NCBI GenBank assembly: GCA_965199815.1
Contig: CBDATE010000028.1
Span: 310,001-374,000, forward strand
Direction: 5' to 3'
Source of the DNA: Azotimanducus sp965199815
GTDB lineage: Bacteria; Pseudomonadota; Gammaproteobacteria; Pseudomonadales; Azotimanducaceae
DNA: 64,000 nt
How positions within the stretch are numbered: position 1 is the first letter of the stretch; each line of letters starts with the position of its first letter. A program made the position numbers and the translations under genes. The notes under the pieces were generated by a model, which saw only the letters and a list, made by a program, of their open reading frames with translations, searched no databases and was not told the DNA's origin. Below are positions 26,604 to 34,700 of the stretch, in pieces.

Positions 26604-28325
26604 TCATTCGTTCCCCGAAACCATCGCCAGCACTTGCTGCACGGCATCCTGCCGACTGACCAGTTGTGTGCTGCGCCCCTTGCGCGTAACCAGTTCCACC
26701 TTGCCGTCGGCAAGATGTCTCCGCCCGACGACGATTCGCCAGGGAATGCCAACGAGGTCGGCATCGGCGAGTTTGACACCCGGCCGTTCGTTCCGGTCAT
26801 CAAGCAGTACATCCACTCCGGCGGCGCACAGCGCATCATGGAGTTCTTCGCCCGCCAGTCGCACCTCGTCGGAGCGCTCGGCACCCAGAGGCACCACCGC
26901 CACCTGAAATGGTGCCAGGCTCGGTGGCCAGACAATGCCCTGGTCGTCGTGGCATTGCTCGATGGCAGCCGCCACGACTCTCGTGACACCGAATCCGTAG
27001 CAGCCCATCAGGGGATGCACGCTGCGGCCCTGTTCATCCTGAACGCTCACCTGCATCGACTCGCTGTATTTGGTGCCGAGCTGGAAGACATGTCCCGCTT
27101 CGATGCCGCGCAGCATTCTCAGGTATCCACGACCATCGGGCGAAGGGTCGCCTGCCATGACCGCGCGCAAGTCGCGGACGCACTCGGCGCTGACTTCCGG
27201 TACATCGCGCTGCCAGTTCACTCCGGTGAAGTGCTTGTCTTCCAGGTTGGCACCGCAGACAAAGTCGGCGAGGTGCCAGGCGCTGCGGTCCACATACATG
27301 TCGAGTCCCAGTCCGACCGGTCCCAGCGAACCGATACCAACGCCGAGCGTTGCCTGCACTTCCTCGGGAGAGAGCAGGCGCAGTGGCCGCTCCAAACCAT
27401 CAAGCCTGGCCGCCTTGATCTCGTTCAATTGATGATCGCCACGCAGCACTACTGCGACAGGTGCCTGCTCACCGGCCACAACAAGCGTCTTCAGCATACG
27501 GTTTGCGGGTATCCCGGTCATGTGCACCAGAGTATCCATGGTGCGTGCGCCGGGCGTGTCCAGAAGCCTGCGCTCCTCGCGCCCCTCGGGCCGCGGCCCG
27601 GGCGGGGCGAGCGCCTCGGCCTTCTCGATGTTGACGGCATAATCGGACTCGCTGCTGAAGAAGATAGCGTCCTCACCGGACTCCGCCAATACCTGAAACT
27701 CATGTGAGACGGCACCGCCAATGGCGCCAGAGTCCGCTTCGACTGCCCGATACTCGAGGCCGGTCCGTTCCAGTACGCGGCAATAGCAATCGAACATGGC
27801 CTGGTAGGTGTCATCAAAGCTCTGCTGATCCACATGAAACGAGTAGGCATCTTTCATCACGAATTCACGCGCCCGCATAACGCCATAACGAGGCCGTATC
27901 TCGTCGCGAAACTTGGTTTGTATCTGGTAGAAGTTGCACGGCAGTTGCCGATAGCTGTGAATCTCGCGACGGAAAATGTCGGTAATCACTTCTTCGTGCG
28001 TGGGACCAAGGCATGAATCACGATCGTGGCGGTCCTTGAAGCGCAGGAGCTCCGGCCCCATGGCGGACCAGCGCCCGGATTCATCCCAGAGTTCGCGCGG
28101 CTGCACCGTGGGCATGGATACTTCCACTGCACCGGCGCGTTCGAGTTCCTCGCGCAGGATCTGTTCCACCTTGCGCAGCACACGCACACCGATCGGCAAC
28201 CAGGAATAGATGCCGGAGGTGAGCTGGCGAATGAGACCTGCACGCAGCATGAGCCGGTGGCTGACGGTGTCAGCGTCGGCGGGTGTCGCGCGCAGCGTGA
28301 AAAGCGGAAATTGACTGACTCGCAC
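26604..28325 (-). CDS. proS: Prolyl-tRNA synthetase
   Basis: Charges tRNA-Pro. The GTG at 28325 has an AGGAG site 5 bases upstream and gives VRVSQFPLFTLRATPADAD, which lines up with the E. coli start; the protein is 573 residues against 572 in E. coli. Class II motifs are visible: motif 2 FRDEIRPRYGVMRAREFVMKD (in the first third) and motif 3 GCYGFGVTRVVAA. The bacterial INS editing domain lies between motifs 2 and 3 (EALAPPGPRP onward, with GDHQLNEIKA), and the anticodon-binding domain is at the C-terminus. In-frame codons extend to 28598 without homology. It is divergent from the giant autotransporter gene. Confidence 0.97.
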   Translation of the reverse strand: MRVSQFPLFTLRATPADADTVSHRLMLRAGLIRQLTSGIYSWLPIGVRVLRKVEQILREELERAGAVEVSMPTVQPRELWDESGRWSAMGPELLRFKDRHDRDSCLGPTHEEVITDIFRREIHSYRQLPCNFYQIQTKFRDEIRPRYGVMRAREFVMKDAYSFHVDQQSFDDTYQAMFDCYCRVLERTGLEYRAVEADSGAIGGAVSHEFQVLAESGEDAIFFSSESDYAVNIEKAEALAPPGPRPEGREERRLLDTPGARTMDTLVHMTGIPANRMLKTLVVAGEQAPVAVVLRGDHQLNEIKAARLDGLERPLRLLSPEEVQATLGVGIGSLGPVGLGLDMYVDRSAWHLADFVCGANLEDKHFTGVNWQRDVPEVSAECVRDLRAVMAGDPSPDGRGYLRMLRGIEAGHVFQLGTKYSESMQVSVQDEQGRSVHPLMGCYGFGVTRVVAAAIEQCHDDQGIVWPPSLAPFQVAVVPLGAERSDEVRLAGEELHDALCAAGVDVLLDDRNERPGVKLADADLVGIPWRIVVGRRHLADGKVELVTRKGRSTQLVSRQDAVQQVLAMVSGNE

Positions 28326-28497
28326 AATCTCTCCTCGATGAATTCGTTGCAGGATGCGCTGAATGTTAGCAGGCGTGAGCCTGCTCGCATCTGCATGATG
28401 CATCCGGGTATGTTCGGAGCGCCTTCTGTCGATCCTGTACATCAATCCCGCGTTTGTGGAAAAATGTGCATCTTGCTCGCTATAGGGAGATCGCTTG

Positions 28498-28722
28498 ATG
28501 GAAAGCATCATGACAAACGCCACAGGAAGTGCATCGAGGCTTGTGGGGGGGGGGGGGGGGGGGCTCCCAGCCCTTGGCAGCCCCGCCCCGATCTTCATTC
28601 AAGCGGTGGCTCACTGCTTCGTTGGCGGTTTTCATTACCTGTACGCTTGTCGGACTGCTGCCGACGAGTGCTTCTGCCCAACCGAGTCTGCCTGCTCCGT
28701 CCCCGACGCTGGAGGCAGGTGA
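28498..28722 (+). CDS. Leader frame of the autotransporter, out of frame in this sequence (OFF state)
   Basis: ATG 28498 has the best ribosome site of the region (GGGAGA, 7-base spacer). It reads MESIMTNATGSASRLV, enters the G tract and, with 19 Gs, continues in the wrong frame to a stop at 28722. Losing one G (18, or any multiple of 3) would join this leader to the signal peptide FKRWLTASLAVF of the large gene. This segment is therefore best read as the true 5' end of the phase-variable gene. Confidence 0.6.
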   Translation: MESIMTNATGSASRLVGGGGGGLPALGSPAPIFIQAVAHCFVGGFHYLYACRTAADECFCPTESACSVPDAGGR

Positions 28723-31700
28723 GAACAAGTTGACGGTGAGCTGGACATTGGATTCCAGTGCGAGAGCCTACACCCTGCAATGGCGGCCCAAGGATGGCGC
28801 ATCGTGGGGCGGCAGCTCGCGGAGAGGCAGGACAGTAACCGCCTCCCCGTTTGAGATTACCGGATTGATGGGCGGCCAGACCTATCTGGTGCGCATGAAG
28901 AGCCTTGCTAGTGCGGGCTCGGGGAGGTCGGATTCATCATTCGGTTCACCTGTTGAGGGTACGCCGACACGAACGATCACCGGGATTTCGAATCTGAAGG
29001 TGGTTGCGGGTTGCGACGGGGAGCTGATCGTCACCTGGACGGCGGCGACCTATGCGCCGAGGGGCTATCGCGTCTTTTATCGACCGCGTCCGACGGGATC
29101 CTATGAGAGGTGGGGTGCCACGGGCCAGGGGCTAGATAGCGGCACCACTACCAGAACGGTTATCACTGGCCTGATGCGCAATCAGGGGTATGAAGTTCGG
29201 GTGGATTCGATAGGTAACGAGGGCACCGCCACGGAGATGACAAGTGACACTGTCAAAACTCTAACCGCGGCCACACCCGGGACACCTGTCTCAAATTTGA
29301 TGGCACAGCCGGGTGACGGGCAACTGACGGTTACCTGGACGGCGGCGGGCTGTGCGCCGATGGGCTATCGCGTCTTCTATACACCACAAGGGAAGCTCGC
29401 GAGAAATTGGACCCCGTCGGATCCGAATTTGGGTAGCAGGGAAACCACGAAAACAGTCATCACTGGCCTGACGGATGGTCAGCAGTACCGGGTTCGGGTG
29501 GATACGCGGACAAACAGGGACAATACGGCGAAATTTGTCACTGCCACGCCGGTCAATGAGGCACCGAGCATTGAAAACATTCGTGCCCAGATAACAACCT
29601 TCGGCAGCGACAGTCCGCCTCAGGTAGATGTGGATGCCACCGATGTGAATAGTATGGATCCGCTGAAATACAGAGCGGCCTCGGATGACACAACGGTGGT
29701 GACCGTGAGTCCGGATTCTCTCACCGACCTTGCAGACGATAGCAAAGTGATGTTGACACCGGTGGGTGCGGGCAGCGCGACGATTACGGTGACGGTGAAC
29801 GATGGCGATGATGATGCGACGACAACCTTCAATGTGAGGGTGAACAGGGCGGTGTTGGCGACACCGGTGGTGACGCTGGATGCGGGCGATGGAGAGTTGA
29901 CACCGAGTTGGCCGGCGGTGACGGGCGCATCGACCTACGAGTTGCAATACAAGCTGGCGAGCCTCCCCGCCTGGGGCGATATGACGCAGGTGACGACGGT
30001 GGACCCGGCGACCTCGGGCACGGCCATCGAAAGTTTGACCAACGGTACGGCATATGACGTGCGGGTGCGTGCCAAGGCGGCATCAGGTCCGGGGAATTAT
30101 TCGGACGGTGCCTGGTCGGAAGATGTCGAGGGTACGCCGAACGCGGCACCGATGATTACGGACATCACCGACAAGGCCGCGACCTTCGGCACGGATCTCA
30201 TGGTGGATGTGGATGCCACCGATAGCGATACAGGCGACACGCTGCAATACAGCGCGTCGTCAAGTGCTGTGACGGTTGCGACCGTGACCCCGACCACGCT
30301 GACCAACCTCGATGCCAATAGCCAGGTGACGGTGACACCGGTGGGTGCGGGCGACGCGACGATTACGGTGACGGTGAGTGACGGTAAGGCGACGCCGACG
30401 GACACCTTCGTGGTGACGGTGTCGCGCGCAACGCTGGGTACGCCGACGGTGACGCTGGATGCGGGCGGTGAGCAATTGACACCGAGTTGGGCGGCGGTGA
30501 CGGGCGCATCGACCTACGAGTTGCAATACAAGCAATCCACGGTCACGTCATGGACTGCGACGACAGGCGTGACGACGGTGGACCCGACGACCTCGGGTAC
30601 GGCCATCACCGGCCTTGCCAGTGGCACGGCATACGATGTGCGCGTACGCGCCAAGGCGGCTGCGGGTTCCACAACCTACGCAGACAGCGAATGGTCGGCA
30701 GAGGTCGAGGGTACGCCGACGGCGGCGAATGTGGCACCGGTGATTACGGCCATCACCAACCAGTCCGTGGTCTTCGGCAGGGTTCGCATGGTGGATGTGG
30801 ATGCCACTGATAGCGATGCAGGCGACACGCTGCAATACAGCGCGTCGTCAAGTAATACGGCGATTGCGACCGTGACCCCGACCACGCTGACCAACCTCGA
30901 TGCCAATAGCCAGGTGACGGTGACACCGGTGGGTTCGGGCGCGACGACGATTACGGTGACGGTGAGCGACGGTACGGCGATGCCGACGATAACCTTTGGG
31001 GTGGCGGTGTTGCGCGCGACGCTGGGCACGCCGACGGTGACGCTGGATGCGGGCGATGAGCAATTGACACCGAGTTGGGCGGCGGTGACGGGCGCATCGA
31101 CCTACACGTTGCAATACAAGCAATCCACGGTCACGTCATGGACTGCGACGACAGGCGTGACGACGGTGGACCCGGCCACCTCGGGTACGCCCATCACCGG
31201 CCTTGTCGGTGGCACGGCATACGATGTGCGTGTACGCGCCAATGCGGCTGCGGGTTCCTCAACCTACGATAACAGCTTCTGGTCGGCGGAGGTCGAGGGT
31301 ACGCCAACGGTGGCGAACGCGGTACCGATGATTACGGCCATCATCAACATGGCCGCGACCTTCGGCACGAACCTCATGGTGGATGTGGATGCCACTGATA
31401 GCGATGCAGGCGACACGCTGCAATACAGCGCGTCGTCAAGTAATACGACGATTGCGACCGTGAGCCCGACCACGCTGACCAACCTCGATGCCAATAGCCA
31501 GGTGACGGTGACACCGGTGGGTGCGGGCACGGCGACGATTACGGTGACGGTGAGCGACGGTACGGCGATGCCGACGGAAACCTTCGTGGTGACGGTGTCG
31601 CGCGCGACGCTGGGTACGCCGACGGTTATGCTGTCGGCGGGCGATGGAGAGTTGACACCGAATTGGGCGGCGGTGATGGGCGCATCGACCTACGAGTTGC

Positions 31701-34700
31701 AATACAAGCAATCCACGGTCATGTCATGGACTGCGACGACAGGCGTGACGACGGTGGACCCGGCGACCTCGGGTACGGCCATCGAAAGTTTGACCAATGG
31801 CACGGCATATGATGTGCGCGTACGCGCCAAGGCCGCTGCGGGTTCCACAACCTACTCAGACAGCGCCTGGTCGGCAGAGGTCGAGGGTACGCCGACGGCG
31901 GCGAACGCGGCACCGATGATTACGGACATCACCAACAAGGCCGCGACCTTCGGCACGAACCTCATGGTGGATGTGGATGCCACTGATAGCGATACAGGCG
32001 ACACGCTGCAATACAGCGCGTCGTCAAGTAATACGGCGGTTGCGACCGTGAGCCCGACCACGCTGACCAACCTTGGTGCCAATAGCCAGGTGGTGGTGAC
32101 ACCGGTGGGTGCGGGCACGGCGACGATTACGGTGACGGTGAGTGACGGTACAGCGATGCCGACGGACACCTTCGTGGTGACGGTGTCGCGCGCGACGCTG
32201 GGTACGCCGACGGTGACGCTGGATGCGGGCGGTGAGCAGTTGACACCGAGTTGGGCGGCGGTGACGGGTGCATCGACCTACGCGTTGCAATACAAGCAAT
32301 CCACGGTCACGTCATGGGCTGCGACGACAGGCGTGACGACGGTGGATCCGGCGACCTCGGGCACGGCCATCACCGGCCTTGCCAGTGGCACGGCATATGA
32401 TGTGCGCGTACGCGCCAAGGCGGCTGCGGGTTCCACAACCTACGCAGACAGTGCCTGGTCGGCAGAGGTCGAGGGTACGCCAACGGCGACGAACGCGGCA
32501 CCGATGATTACGGACATCACCAACAAGGCCGCGACCTTCGGTACGAACCTCATGGTGGATGTGGATGCCACTGATAGCGATACAGGCGACACGCTGCAAT
32601 ACAGCGCGTCGTCAAGTAATACGGCGGTTGCGACCGTGACCCCGACCACGCTGACCAACCTTGATGCCAATAGCCAGGTGACGGTGACACCGGTGGGTGC
32701 GGGCACGGCGACGATTACGGTGACGGTGAGCGACGGTACGGCGATGCCGACGGAAACCTTCGTGGTGACGGTGTCGCGCGCGACGCTGGGTACGCCGACG
32801 GTTATGCTGTCGGCGGGCGATGGAGAGTTGACACCGAATTGGGCGGCGGTGATGGGCGCATCGACCTACGAGTTGCAATACAAGCAATCCACGGTCATGT
32901 CATGGACTGCGACGACAGGCGTGACGACGGTGGACCCGGCGACCTCGGGTACGGCCATCGAAAGTTTGACCAATGGCACGGCATATGATGTGCGCGTACG
33001 CGCCAAGGCCGCTGCGGGTTCCACAACCTACTCAGACAGCGCCTGGTCGGCAGAGGTCGAGGGTACGCCGACGGCGGCGAACGCGGCACCGATGATTACG
33101 GACATCACCAACAAGGCCGCGACCTTCGGCACGAACCTCATGGTGGATGTGGATGCCACTGATAGCGATACAGGCGACACGCTGCAATACAACGCGTCGT
33201 CAAGTAATGCGGCGGTTGCGACCGTGAGCCCGACCACGCTGACCAATCTCGATGCCAATAGTCAGGTGACGGTGACACCGGTGGGTGTGGGCACGGCGAC
33301 AATTACGGTGACGGTGAGCGATGGTACGGCGATGCCGACAGACACCTTCGTGGTGACGGTATCGCGCGCGACGCTGGCGGCACCGACCGGCTTGGCGCTC
33401 AAACCGAACAGCAAGACGCGCACCGGCTTCACGATAACCTGGAGCGCTGTGACCAACGCGGCGGGTTACACGGCGACGGCTGTGCAGGGGAGCAACTCCT
33501 TCACCGGCACGGTGAGCGTACCGAGCAGCGGCCCGGAGGCAGCGTTCACCGGCCTCACGATGAACACCACCTACGCGGTGACGGTGGTCGCAACTGGCAA
33601 TGCCAACTACGAGAACAGCCCCGCCTCTGCGAGCTTGAGCGAGACCACGCTGGCCAATCAGGTGCCTACGGTGGCGAACGCGATTCAGAACCAGGCGGCG
33701 ACGGTGTCCACGCCCTTCTCTTACGTCTTCCCTGCAAACACCTTCGGCGATGCCGACAGCGACGCTCTCACTTATACGGCCACCAAGTCGGACGACATGG
33801 CGCTGCCTTCGTGGCTGACCTTCACCGCTGGTACGCGCACCTTCTCGGGTACGCCGCAATCCACGGATACCGGCACACTGATGGTGAAGGTGACGGCGAG
33901 CGACGGTATGGGCGGGTCGATCAGCGATGAGTTCAACATCGTGGTGGGCACGATGCCGGTGCCATCTCTGGTGTTCTCGAGAGGTTCCCTGGCGGTGGAC
34001 GAGGGGGGCGATAGCGGCACCTATACGGTGGCGCTGGCGACGCAGCCAACGGCGAATGTAACGGTGGCGGTGGCGGCAGGCTCGGGCGATGTGAGCGTGT
34101 CTCCGACGTCGCTGACCTTCACCTCGATGAACTGGAGCACGGCGCAGACGGTGACGGTGAGCGCCGCTCAGGACTCCGACACGACCGATGACAGCGTTAC
34201 CTTGACCCACACCGCTGCGGGCGGGGGGTATGACTCGGTGACCGGCAGTGTGTCGGTGACGGTGAATGACGATGACCAAAGCTCCACCTCTCCTCTTGCG
34301 GCACCGATGGACCTGCAAGGCAATGAGCAAGGCTCGCAGGGGTTCATCATGTTCTCCTGGAATGCGGTGACCGGCGCAGAGAGCTACGAGTTCACTTACC
34401 GGCAGAAGCCGGCACAGCAGCCGGAGGTCTGGCCGGATGACCCGGACTTGTTCCTGCCGACCAGAAATACCTTTACCAATGTGGGCAAGGCATTCACCAT
34501 CGGGGTGGTCTATCAGGTGCGGGTGCGAGCAGTCTCACCCGGCTTGAATCCGGGCCCCTGGACGCAAATAGAGTACGTGGTGCCAGGTACGCTGGCGACA
34601 CCCGCGAATCCGAGAGTGAAGGCGGGTACGCAGACGACCACCGGCTTCACGGTGACCTGGAATGCAGTAGAGAACGCCACGGGCTACGAGGCGACAGCCA

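Noticed and set aside
33200..34330. Minus-strand open frame of 376 codons in the autotransporter region
   Set aside because: Arg/His-rich antisense shadow of Ig-like and FnIII repeats.
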